Assembly: GCA_025174535.1 (NCBI GenBank)
Contig: JALBUN010000017.1
Coordinates: 434,001 to 498,000, forward strand
Length of the DNA: 64,000 bases
Direction: 5' to 3'
Origin: Cantharellus purpuraceus
Taxonomy: Eukaryota > Basidiomycota > Agaricomycetes > Cantharellales > Hydnaceae
Of the stretch, positions 53,451 to 64,000 are shown one piece after another; the stretch's first letter is position 1, and every line of letters starts with the position of its first letter. The notes beneath the pieces are model-generated. The model was not told where the DNA came from, searched no databases, and saw only the letters and a list, made by a program, of their open reading frames with translations. The position numbers were made by a program, and so were the translations under genes.

Positions 53451-56400
53451 ATGGTTTTGCGAGGAAATCGTTCTCCTACACCTCCACCCTTTCAGAAAAT
53501 AATTCAAGACATAGATGGTGACCTGAACTCGTGGTATTGGGAGGGGCATGCAGGAGGCATGGGTATAAATTTCGGGAAATATAAAGGAAAGAAGATTCAC
53601 GAAGTGAGCCTTCCTTATCTTCTATGGTGCCGTCGTACGTTCCGAGAGAGTGCTTGGAATGTGAGTGCATCTCTCCAAATAACCTAGATATGTCTTATCA
53701 TGCCCTCATCTCACAGGCACCCTTTTTGCATGCGATTGATTACTATGTCGCTGGATTGGAGGATTGTGTTGATGGAGAGTACGAACGATTTATAGTGCCT
53801 TTTGGGCACAAACACAGGGGCAAGACGATTCGCCAATGCCGAGACAAGGAATGGCTGCTATGGACGCGAAGTCAGTCTGAACTTGTTAAAAGGGTAAGGG
53901 AGCACCTGTCATCCTTTCCATGATTGAAGATATTTATTCAAGCACTCGCTGTATTTCGCGGCTGTTGATAAATGGTTAGCCAACCCAAGGAAATATGAGG
54001 TGACTCGCGACATTGGAGAGAGCCTTTCTGCTACCGAATATGCAGATGATCTCAATTTGCACGGTTATGAGGATACATATACATATTCGGAAGACGTACG
54101 CAGAGAGGATGATAATGATGATGATGACTTCATTGATGACAGATCCTTGCACGATTCTTCGTCTGTGCAAAGTGAATCTGGTATGGAGGACTGGGATGCC
54201 TCCGTGGACAACCATCATGATAGACATTTATCTGCTTCCACTTCTCATTCCTCGGAAATTTCAGGGAGCGAAGTAGGGATGAACGAGGCGAGAGCAGTCA
54301 CGGATGATGAGGAAGGTCAAGAGATGATGGCAGGAGTTCTACTGACGACAGTGCAGAGACAAATGACACCACGACGGTGAGTTCCTTTCTATTATTCACG
54401 CATCATACGTCGCTTATCCCCTGTTTAAAGATACCATTGTCAGAATTTATTGAACAGGTTACCTCTACAGACGGTGAGCAATCTTATAGAGATTCGGAGA
54501 GCTTAAGTCCGTGTGGGAATGTATCTATAAGTGGGTGCTGAACATCAGCGATGAAGACGACTATTGATCTGTTTCAAGCTCCAACGCACATAACTCAGTC
54601 TCAGACTAAACAAAAGCGAATGGATTACAAGGGCTCTAGAGCCGAGTGTGAGTACAAGCTTGCATTCGTTTTTTACTCCCTGAGTCTGACAGGTTCGTCT
54701 ATAGCTTCCCCTTCTCGCCGGCGAATCCGCAGGATTGTTTCATCAAGTTCAGAGCCATCTTCTCGTGATGTCGGCGATAACGCAGATTATGGTTAAGCAT
54801 CGTGTCTCCTTCCTTACTCGGTTTTGGTGCTTGAATTTCGCAGGCTCGCTACGTTCATCCCCTCCTCGTCGCAGGGCAATCAGTATTGCCTCGTCATTCT
54901 CAGCACTTCCAACCCCGGCAACACTTATTTCTCAATTTCACAGACAAAAGCCAAAAGACAGTAAAGCGGCTCAGGCAAAGTTATATAGCAAGACATGTCC
55001 TGGTATGAAGGCCGCGGCGGCTCAAGAAGGCAGGCACTGTCTCCTGTCTTCGTCTCATTTTGTAACGCTTGATTCTCTTAGCCTCGCCGCGTTCATCTCG
55101 TCGTCGCAGGGCAATTAGGATTGTCTCATCACCTTCCCAGGATGACCAAATTCCACCTCCAACAACACTTATTTCCCAATCTCACACTAAACGAAAGCGA
55201 GAAGGCAATAAGGCGGCTCAGGCAAAGTGCGATAACAAGTATCCTGTTACGACGGCGATGGCGGTTCACGAAGGCAGGCACTATGTCTCGTTCATTCATC
55301 AACTTTTTTGACGCTTAAACCTCTTAGCCTCACCATATTCTCCTCGTCGCCGCAGGGTTCCGAAGGTTGTTTCATCTTCGTCCGAGGTGGAAGAACCTCC
55401 AGCTTCACCAAGGCCTCTTTCTCGATCTCGTACGAAGCAGAAGCGAAAGGATAGTGGTGTGATCCAGACAGAGTGTGAGTGGATATGTATGCGCACACTA
55501 CAGCCTGTTTCGGTAATATCTCCTTTGTATGGAGCCTGACGGTCTCGCCACTCTAGATTCCCCTTTCTGTCATCGAATGCGCAAGATTACATCTTCAGTT
55601 TCAAAGTTGTCTCACTCTTCCAGCAGCATTAGTGATGGGGAGGGTCCTGGTAAGAAGGACGCAGCAGCTCGAGGAGGCAGGTTTCCTATGTTCACCCCTC
55701 TATGCCTTGTCACCTCTGTAACACTCCACTAGATTCTCCGAACTCATCCCCTAGTCGCTGCAAAGTCGTGAAAATTGAATCTTCTTCAGACGTCGACGAA
55801 TCCCCGGTCAGGTATCGACATCAAGCGTCAAGCACACACGTGAATAGATTAGAGGACATCCTTGCAAGTCGGTCCCTAGTACGAAATATGAAAGCCAAGA
55901 GAAGGAGAAGAGGGGCCACTGTTGAAGAAAGACCTTCGTCGAGTGACATTTCCAAAGCGGATAAGGTAAATCGTACAGACGCCGCAGAAGTAAAGGATCC
56001 TGAGTTTTCAGGTAGGTTACTTGCCTGGCCTCAGGCACATGATTTCAAACGCGCACAGCAGACATAGACATGCCACCTTCGGGTACCAGTTTGTCCGAAC
56101 ACCGCCCCCGCCCCAGTAAGCGATCATAACTTTCGGGGTGCCAACAGTAGTAATGTCTGCCACTCTCTAGTACACCACAATTCAACACAGTCAACACCTG
56201 GAAGCCGGAAGCGTAGCAATTACTCGCCTTCATTCAGCGGTGCGAATGACAATCAGAGTTCGCCACGCAAACGAATACGTGGTTGTCCTCCGAGTCATCG
56301 TGATTCTTCGATAGGAAACACGAAACTCGAAACTGATTGCCTGTGGAAATAGGATGTACCCGCGAAGAGCGATGCTGGTGGGTAGATCCTGAGGAAAACG

Positions 56401-56453
56401 CAGTGCATATTGGCGTCATAATTAAAAAAAAAAAGAAGATTGAGCGCTGGTAG
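53451..56453 (+). CDS. ExoX C-terminal-like protein with duplicated basic/Ser exons
   Basis: Exons seen: 53451-53660, 53717-53893, 53943-54376, one near 54540-54648, then 54693-54791, 54844-55002, 55082-55246, 55328-55474, 55557-55649, 55733-56011, 56062-56115, 56171-56281 and 56353-56453 (TAG). The N-terminus has two related motifs, INFGKYKGKKIHE..YLLWCRR and FGHKHRGKTIRQC..EWLLWTR, like the domain that ends exodeoxyribonuclease X. KHSLYFAAVDKWLANPRKY follows, then an acidic stretch. The rest is basic and Ser-rich with nuclear-signal-like KRK clusters. No catalytic nuclease motif is visible. The join from 54376 to the exon near 54540 is unresolved in frame, and the donor after 55246 reads TT instead of GT, so one exon may be skipped or the gene may be failing. 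Confidence 0.65.
54693..56011 (+). repeat. array of six duplicated symmetric exons with their introns
   Basis: Six exons of 99, 159, 165, 147, 93 and 279 nt, all multiples of three and all phase 1-1. Each opens with a (S)P.S(P/S).RRR...I.SS.S motif: SPSRRRIRRIVSSSSE, SSPPRRRAISIASSFS, SSRRRRAIRIVSSPS, SPRRRRVPKVVSSSSE, SPFCHRMRKITSSVS, SPSRCKVVKIESSSD. Three introns also match (GTATGAAGGCCGCGGCGGCT, GTAAGAAGGACGCAGCAGCT and the corresponding TTACGACGGCGATGGCGGTT). The duplicated unit is therefore exon plus intron. Confidence 0.75.
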
Positions 56454-57210
56454 CGAGTTATGGTTCTGTCATAAGGATGTGTTTTCAGATGAGAATACGA
56501 CTGGACTCCTAGAGAGGGAGATGAGCCGTGTATCCAAGCGATGGTTCTATCACGTAACCACCCAATATCATTTCCACTTGACGAACTATTGAGAGAGACC
56601 AGCACCAGGTTAGTTCCGTATTCATCAGTTTCCCAAATCGTCGTTCAAACGCAGGTCACAGTATTCGGTAGGAAGATGTGGCGTATTTTGACACAGGTAT
56701 TACCAAGTACCAGAGTCGCGAACATGCAAGCACGAAAGCATTTCAAGCGAAACATTGCAGTTTGTTGGTGTCACGAGCTGCAGAAAGATGTTTGTTCACT
56801 CTTCCGTTTTGGGATTCGGAATATTAGTTACGTAATAACGATTGACTATTGACGTCAAGCCCTGTGCATGTGAACTCCGACCACCGAAGCGGGTCGTAAG
56901 CATCCAACGACACCTCGTTGCTACTGCTATTCATCGTTTTCTATCGTTTTTGAGGCTGCGGTTCGGATCAAGTTTTTCTGTGAATTACATAGGGGAATAG
57001 GGAATTGGAAACTACAGCGGCGACGTCGTTTTCTGCTTTGGACTACAACCGTGTGTAAGCAACCTATGTTCAACACGCAGCTTTTCTTCGATATTAAGGA
57101 AGACTTGTTTCATTGTTGCCAGGGGTGCGTTGTATCCCTCCGATCTTTATCGAAGTCGCCAAGCTTAGCTCAGGGGTTAAACGTCAATTCTATGACACCT
57201 TGCATTAGCA
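56454..57210. other. intergenic, promoter region of the RhoGEF gene
   Basis: No supported gene. It separates two same-strand genes and presumably carries the 5' leader and promoter of the RhoGEF-FYVE gene; no TATA box stands out. Confidence 0.45.
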
Positions 57211-59934
57211 ATGGGTGAGTACTTAATCTCTGCCCAAATCAACCAGATTCATCATTATGCACACATCTAGCATCCTCTGTAGCCTTTCCAGTCGATTACA
57301 ACGACTCCTCGTCGAGCCACCAACTACCGGAACCATCTCCTCGTCCACCCCACCTGCCTTTTCGTCGCATCTCCCTTCCGTCAGTACCTCATGTTGCAGA
57401 AAATCGACACTCCATCGTTAGTTTCACCTCATTTGATTCCACCCCGGAAGAGGCACAGCCCTCATTGCCAGCCCTCATGAAAAGTGTCGCGAAGCAGCAA
57501 AAAGCCAATGCCCATCCACACCTGCATCAACGGCCATCTTCGCGTCTACGTAGCAAAAGCAACAATAGACGGAACGAGGCAATCAACACCGCGCTGAATG
57601 AAAAGCGCCGCAAGGTCGTTAATGAGATTCTAGATTCAGAACGTGCGTATGTCAATGGTCTAAATCTTATATATACGGTATGGGCACTAGTTTCACTCAT
57701 CTATTATGTAGTCTTACTTGCAATTTAGAAATTTCTGATGCCGCTTATTTCCTCTCTGGATACCTCACAGCCACTGCTTGGCCGTCCAGAACTCACTTCC
57801 ATTTTCTCCAATTTCATTGACATATGGAACCTTCACCGCTCATTCTTCACGTCTCTTACGACCCTTCTCTCTGATGCGTCCGACCCACCACCACCCTTAT
57901 CACCCATACTCATGTCCCACTTTCCGTATCTTTCCCTTTACACTCCATTTGTCACATCTTTCCCGACGGTTCTCACGTCGCTATCCAATCTCATGAACAC
58001 TAGTCCTGCCTTTGCCAAGTTTATACACACTCAGGAGGCGGATCCGCGTTGCGGTAAACTTGGCCTCAAAGATTGGCTCTTGACCATTGTCCAGCGTTGT
58101 CCGCGTTACCTGCTCTTATTGAAGGCGGGTGTTGTTTTATCCTGTGAAACCATCTGACGTTCCATCAATAGGATCTCATTGGTTGTACGGACCCTTCGGA
58201 CCCCGAGCATGGCGCTCTGACAACTGTGCACTCACTCCTCGCCAAGAGTGAGTCAGTTTCAATACCGAAAAGCAGTACCTCATACGCTCCCAATAGTCAC
58301 GCAGTCTCTTAACATGTCTTTACATACGCACTCACAAACGCTCTCTCTTCTTGCACTCCAGCGTGCAACACCAAATCTGCCTTTCCAATTGGTTACCCCT
58401 GGACGATCACTCGTGCATCGTGGGTCACTTCTCCAGGGACAAGTTGAGAACAGTGCACCCGATGCACACGAATTTCTTCTCTTTTCCGACTGTCTGGTTT
58501 GGCTCGCCCGTGCAGATGACCGTAAAGATCGAAGTTTTGTAGAGCAGAGATTGCGACGGTCAAAAGTAAACCGCTGCCGAAGCAAAAGTGAGACCGAGTT
58601 ACCAGCGACACTGACGACAGCGGCAGAACGGAATGCAAATACAGATGAACGGTGGAACTATAAGGGGCGAGCAGAACTTGTTGACCTTGAGGTGGTTGTA
58701 AATCCCACAGGGCGCGACGAGACTGAGCGTACACGATTTGATGTTCTGAGCCCCGAGGTATCATTTGCTGTATATGCAGGTATGTGAGTATTCTTCCGAG
58801 AAACATAGGGTCTTTCTGAGGTTCTTTCTCAGAGACCGAGGAAGAACGTGATGAATGGGCAGCAGCCATTCGGAACGCAAAATCCTCACTGCTTGTATCC
58901 CTCAATATGATGCATCCAAACTCGACGCTAACATCTTCTGAGGCAACGACTCACCTTCGACGCACTCTGCAGGCACTTCCACACCCATCAGATGATGCGG
59001 CGGCACATCCGCGCCGGGGAAGGGTTGACCATTTCTTACCAGCAATATGGGTACCGGATGCAAAGACCGAGAGTTGCATGCGCTGTGCGGCACGATTTGG
59101 CTGGCGCAGGCGAAGACATCACTGCCGGCTATGTGGCCGATGTGTCTGTGCAAGTTGCTCTGGCAAGGTGTGTCTGGTCTGATGCTTTTGACGAAAACCA
59201 AGTTGATGTTCTTGCAGACGTTTGTCATCTCGGACGTGAACACTAAAGACTCAAAGCCAGCCCGTGCTTGTAATGCTTGCTATGATACTGTGTTTCCGCT
59301 CGTTACTTCACCATCAACATCATCCGCCTTTTCTCCTCAAGATCAAGGGGAATCGCAGAATACTTATACATCCACTCTTGGCACACTCTCGCAACTTCCA
59401 TCTTGGAAATCAATGCCGTCCTTCTCCCCTCCAACCCAATTAAGTCCTGGTTGGACTCCCTCTTCTGCCCTGTTCAAGGCCCCTCCGTCTGCTTTTCACG
59501 GGTCTCGTCGCCCACGTATGGGACCTCGTCCACTGAGTCAACCTGTGATGAAGTTGACTCTTTCCCGGATGGCATCGGCGACCGCTTCTTCTGTGAGCAT
59601 CGATCTGAACTCGCCGACTAGCGAAAGCGCGGATCATCCAAACGGCAACGATACGGATGCAGACAATTTGAGACTATCCACCGAATGTTCTCGACCTGAT
59701 CTGAACCGATTTAGCACGGCAGCGCTTGCAGTCCACACGTCGCCGGTGACGGCACGTCCTAGCTCTGTTGGCGAGGGGAGAAGTAAACGGTTCTCACTCT
59801 TGTTAGGTGGTCGAAGCGTGATGCAGAAGAAGTCACAGACAAATCAGATAGATCAACGGGAGAATCGAGATCAAGGCGTTGCCGCGAGCAAGCTTAGTGA
59901 GATTTTGGGAAGGGAGAGGGGACAACGTGTGTAA
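57211..59934 (+). CDS. RhoGEF-PH-FYVE protein (FGD type)
   Basis: Exons 57211-57214, 57271-57677, 57729-58130, 58172-58247, 58297-58779, 58833-59167 and 59218-59934; 2424 nt, 807 aa. The first exon is only ATG plus one G, chosen because it gives MASSVAFPVDYND in frame. DH domain about 113-295 starts KRRKVVNEILDSERAYVNGL and holds QRCPRYLLLLK. PH about 332-475 contains LVHRGSLLQGQV, EFLLFSDCLVWL and EERDEWAAAIRNAKSS. FYVE about 528-595 has WVPDAKTESC, the RRRRHHCRLCG ligand motif and ACNACYD. Expected role: nucleotide exchange on a Rho/Cdc42 GTPase at membranes carrying phosphatidylinositol 3-phosphate. The Ser-rich tail of about 210 residues has no domain. An upstream start with more 5' exons is the alternative. 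Confidence 0.85.
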
Positions 59935-60529
59935 AGCTTTATCTGTAGCGAAACGCGCCATGGCGCGTGTTTTGTATTTCATTCATCTTTCTCTTCTGTG
60001 CCACTGTATCTTTACTTGTCCACGTGACCCCCCAGTGTGACGGTTCGCGAAATCATATGGTTCCGTTCATCTTCCATCTGGTATACTTGGCAGCCGAGTG
60101 ACAGCGGTGTAGATCGACCACACAAGAACATACTAGGTTATTTGGCACCATATGTATGTTCAAGTTCTCAGCATCGAAGTCTTCGGTGTATATGTAAGTT
60201 TATCAGAATCTCTGATTGTCGAGTGAGCAGCACCCCTTCTTCGCGTTTCTTGTGATAAATCAGACCTCAAATGTCAGCGTTCCGACTATGCCCCGCCCCC
60301 AATATATGGATACTTGAACATATGTTTATGGGCCGAAATGCGGCAGAAGAACATACTCTTCTCGGGGGGCCGGCTTCCAGCTAAGCAAACGCCTCTCTCT
60401 GCGCCAGCGGCAACAGACGTATCGTCTGTGAAGGTGACGGATTGACTCGTGAGCTGTGCACATCCCTTTTTCTGACGTCTGCCAATCTCTCATTGGATGA
60501 CGTTGGGATCCAAGGATTATCCGCGTTAA
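59935..60529. other. intergenic, 3' ends of convergent genes
   Basis: Lies between the RhoGEF gene (plus) and an unidentified gene (minus). No gene is supported. Confidence 0.45.
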
Positions 60530-61700
60530 GAATTTAGATGCATGAGCCACCATGTGCAAAGGCACATTGAGATGCTCGTTGCAAATGAACAATGGCGTTG
60601 TTGAGCAATCGCGGTGAAGATGTGATGCTTGCTGGACCCTTTGAGACGCTGCCACATTCCGCAGACTTGGATGGTTGGGACGATCCGGAACCACAGGCCA
60701 CCGGGATTACCCTCCACTGCGGTGATTGTATCTTTTAGAGCGTCCTTTACCCTTATAGTCACTCGTGGATTGGCTTCGATATTCTTATCGCCTAGGGTCG
60801 AGGCCGTGCATTTGATCTAAAGCAGGAAGAAAAGTGATCGTGTCCATCATACCCTGAACGTGTGTAGCATTCCTTGGTCATTTGCGTCAATTTTACGGTT
60901 GTCATCACCCGGACGAAACGATGCCGGATCTTCTGGAAGCCCATTTGCGCCCGTTGGCGCTGTGGTGAGCTTTTTGTGTGCATCGTTATAATGCCCTGCC
61001 GCTGCCGCGCATCCAAAAATATCCCACAGCAGCGTCTGAGACAAAGATAACTTGCTATGATAAATATATGGGATCATGCATATGCCTTTATAGGCGTATG
61101 GTGGCTGAGCTAGAGTCCACCTGATATCAGCGGTAATTATCCGGTGCTGAGACGGGGTCGCCCGAGAATGGCGGTTCGTAAGACCAATTTGCCTCATCGT
61201 CGACTACCCATTGTTGCCCGAAGGGGTCGATGGGTGGTGACCAAACATCCACCAAGGTGATATCCACGTGGAGGGTGGTTCAGAATCTGATGGCTATTTT
61301 TCATAATGACGTGGAACACCATCTCACCTCATGCTCAGTTTGACCAGGGCAGCTTGACCAACGCAGCTATTTGGTTGACCTTTCTGAGCGGTAAGGTGAC
61401 ACCAGAGATCTTGGTTGCAGGCTAAATACGGGGCAAGCATGCGCTTACTCAGGGACAAGAATCAGGTCCTTGATGCATTCCGTTGTTAGTTAGAACACCT
61501 TGATAGAGCCCTTGCTGAAGCTGTTCGAGTCTAACGACAGACATGCGACAGGGATCACATGTTAAGCACTGGACTCGCATTGTCAGGGACACGGCAGGAG
61601 CGCTCCCATTGGGCCAGGCTGTAACAACCAGCACGCGAATCTTTTCAACAGAGACGGGAGAAATATGCTAAGCGATGACAAACAGCACGGGTGGAGCCGA
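60530..61700 (-). CDS. uncharacterised spliced gene
   Basis: Good coding pieces on the minus strand. Near 61250-61130: LVDVWSPPIDPFGQQWVVDD, EANWSYEPPFSGDPVSAPDN. From about 61120 to 60860: WTLAQPPYAYKGICMIPYIY, LLWDIFGCAAAAGHYNDAHK, GLPEDPASFRPGDDNRKIDA and NDQGMLHTFR. Then a 36-bp intron (GTATGATGG...CTTTAG), and IKCTASTLGDKNIEANPRVT, IRVKDALKDTITAVEGNPGG down to about 60530. A Cys-containing piece near 61640-61450 (RVQCLTCDPCRMSVVRLEQL) may be an upstream exon. No family is recognised; start and full exon set unresolved. Confidence 0.4.
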
Positions 61701-62260
61701 GTTGCAAAGCTGCTTGCTGTTCATGGAGCTAAAGCAAGGGCGAGTCGAGAAGTCAGCTGACCCGACGGCAAAGCGAACGGATGACAGGCAGTATGAAACG
61801 ACTATGCGCACAGGGGCATCAACTGGAGCAAGTTTTGCTGTCACGTAAACCTTGGGATGAAAGCAGGCTGAAGTGACGTGTCAAGCGTTGGTGGTCGGTA
61901 GCATCGCGAAGCCACCTTAAATTGAATGTTGTTCCAACAACCACGGTGACAATGGATTGACGCTAGACACAAACTCTACCGACAGGATGGCTGTGCTAGG
62001 CGGTGTTCTGTATACGGCACATTGGTGGGAAAGGAGTGCTGAACCCGTCGTTGGTGGGTCCGGGCGGAACAACACTGCTGCCGGGTACTACCAGGGAATG
62101 TACAGCAAGAAATTTAATCAATATACAGGAGAAGGGAAATGCTGACGCTGTAAAGTCCGTAGCCTCCGCGCGCAGCGTTTGGCGGTCATCAGAATCTCCA
62201 CGGGCCGGACTTCACCGGAGTTTGAAAAATTTCTTATGCTGTCATTTTTGCAATGGAACC

Positions 62261-62270
62261 GTATAAATAC
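62261..62270 (+). promoter_or_regulatory. TATA-like box
   Basis: GTATAAATAC followed by a pyrimidine-rich stretch, about 72 bp before an ATG at 62342. This is the usual layout of a strong fungal core promoter. Confidence 0.45.
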
Positions 62271-62341
62271 CATTGCACCACCTTCCCCTTCTCCTCGCCC
62301 TTCACTTGTGTAGCCACATTTTGACGCAGGCAACCTCATAT

Positions 62342-62645
62342 GTCCATGAAGCTTAAACGTCTAGTCGCAACTCTCTGGCGTACTGTCTGCAGCTGCACCG
62401 GTGACGCTGTGAGCACCGACTCTGCATACATCATTGGTAGTCATTAACATTGTTTAGGGTACTTATGGTCATTCCAACACCCCATACCGACAGCTGAATC
62501 GGCCTAACAAGCAAGGCGTACCCATCATTGAAAAGGTGCCTCCCCATGTTTCTTCGATTGCTCCCCTCCCGTGCTAACGTCACGTCTCAGGCAGAGATGT
62601 TGGACCCAGAAGATCGAGCCTGGGTTTAGGATAAAGTGTTCAAGG
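62342..62645 (+). pseudogene. small spliced gene or relic
   Basis: ATG at 62342 (MSMKLKRLVATLW...). After a putative 21-base gap starting GTAGTC near 62438, a clean piece GTYGHSNTPYRQLNRPNKQG and VPIIEK ends at a GT near 62537. After TCACGTCTCAG near 62590 comes AEMLDPEDRAW, a TAG and DKVFK, with a GTATGC donor at 62646. The conserved-looking blocks suggest a real small protein, but the first gap is too short for an intron and the TAG breaks the last piece. Unidentified. Confidence 0.3.
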
Positions 62646-64000
62646 TATGCTACCTCTAGTTGCCGTCCCAGGATACTCAACGCGTTTTCAGACTATGTAC
62701 CACTGCAAGCACATTCTTTCTGTTCATCGGCTCAGCATCCCCATCACTTGTATCACCACGTCCCATCATTCAATTCCGAACACAATGCTATCCCCTCGCG
62801 TAGTCGAACAATCGGCTCTACGATTCGTATACCAAGGCAGCATAACGTACATTCGTTCAGTACTGTAATAAAATTCACTCCAGTTCGAGACCCATTCCAC
62901 CAGGCCCTTAGTGAGCCCTGAACATACATAAATGTGCTGTTGCAAGCCGCCCGACAGCAAAGCATACCAGAGTGGCTAGGGCCTTTCTGAGAGGGGTGGT
63001 CGGGAATAGAACCATAACCGTGTAGGCGGCTCGTAGCCCGAAATAGTGGGTGGGCGAATTGGCCGCCCAGGAACGCCGAGTATGCGAAATTGCATGCAAC
63101 TACTACCTATCCGTATAATTGAGAGTCGGTTATCCTTTGCGTTCCATGGAGCGAAACGTACCTGTCATTTGTTGTTGCGAGGCACAAACTGTGCTCAACT
63201 ACCGTGCCATGTGAGGTGGAGCATCCACTGTGGTCCACAGGGCGTTGTCCTAGAGCGTCAAGAGTGACTAAGAATAGCTTCTATAATTCATCACCTTGCA
63301 GAGATTCACGCCAGTCTGGATCTCAGACGTAAACAGCCGAGTGCCTCATTAATGTAAGTGGGGATACCCGACAAAGATTCACATCTGCATCCTCTCTCGG
63401 CACTGGATGCGGTAAACGGCTTCCCATAATGAGTTTCACACCAGGATGGCGAATTGGGAACTAATAGTCCCCAAGGCATCCCAAGGAGAAAGCACCATTG
63501 TCAGAAAAAGACAGCCCAAGCTGCAGGATCAGCTTCCTTGCCGTATGCAACGCCTTTGAGGAAGGTTCCAGTCATAGTGAATCGGGGATACACAAAAGGC
63601 CCAGTGACTGAGATTATACCAGGAAAATAGTTTCCCCCTGCAGTCTCGCAATGTACACGCCCAGGATAAACATTATTAAAGGGAAATAGAGTCGACAGAT
63701 GGACAGTTGGTCTGTGATCAGCACCTTAGCATTATGTGTCAGGGGAGACGCTGTCCTTGCCGAGAAGGGTCGCCAAGAAGACAAACAGAGGACTGGGAAG
63801 AATTGTATGCGGCAACCGCATTCAAGCTCTCAGGCGGAAGCTGTCAGGAGACCCTTGTGCCTTTCACGGGATCCCCATTAATGAGAAGTGAGAAACAGTC
63901 TGACACATAGTCTGGGCCACAGGCTTCTGCCAATAGATGGTGGGATCGAGGTCAGCGCTGATATACTTTTATTTGAAAAACGAAAGCCTGCATGTACACT
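62646..64000. other. intergenic, nothing recognised
   Basis: No convincing coding sequence, repeats or RNA gene on either strand up to the window edge. Confidence 0.4.

Overview
The window reads as nuclear DNA of an agaricomycete (mushroom-type basidiomycete). The evidence is very short introns (about 41-66 bp, GT...AG), two subfamilies of DUF6535 membrane proteins (a family expanded in these fungi), a MATA-type HMG-box regulator, a fungal-type GH29 fucosidase, and Ty1/copia and Ty3 retroelements that take up more than a quarter of the sequence. Gene calls come from reading frames, splice signals and remembered family motifs. No database search was possible.

Layout: 1-4007 is a nearly complete Ty1/copia element cut by the window edge, with one in-frame stop. 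4058-6523 (minus) is a decayed ARM/HEAT-like gene. 8428-10733 (minus) is an uncharacterised Ser/Pro-rich spliced gene. 10824-14093 (minus) is a GH29 alpha-L-fucosidase pseudogene. 14200-21460 is gene-poor, holding a DUF6535 relic (15775-16880) and assorted repeats. 21643-23064 encodes an HMG-box protein. 24391-26143 (minus) holds unidentified, possibly transposon-derived coding pieces.

26144-37100 is a nested retroelement island. A 1.45-kb LTR was split by a 6.6-kb copia element with 340-bp LTRs that look identical and a TCCAG target duplication. The copia pol gene was later split by a related 1432-bp solo LTR with a GTCCC duplication. Next come a truncated inverted copy of that LTR, a decayed Ty3 gag and the 5' end of another copia element.

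37217-50477 is a tandem DUF6535 cluster: two intact four-exon genes (1022 and 1023 aa), one multiply frameshifted pseudogene, one short fragment, and copied flanking DNA.

52020-59934 is a same-strand block of ordinary genes: a DEDDy 3'-5' exonuclease, an exonuclease-X-C-terminal-like protein whose tail comes from an array of duplicated symmetric exons, and a RhoGEF-PH-FYVE protein (FGD type, 807 aa). 60530-61700 (minus) is an uncharacterised spliced gene. The rest is intergenic with a small gene remnant near 62342.

The most interesting points are the symmetric-exon array (54693-56011), the nested insertions that can be dated by their target duplications, and the DUF6535 cluster with an inverted promoter segment in its dead copy.
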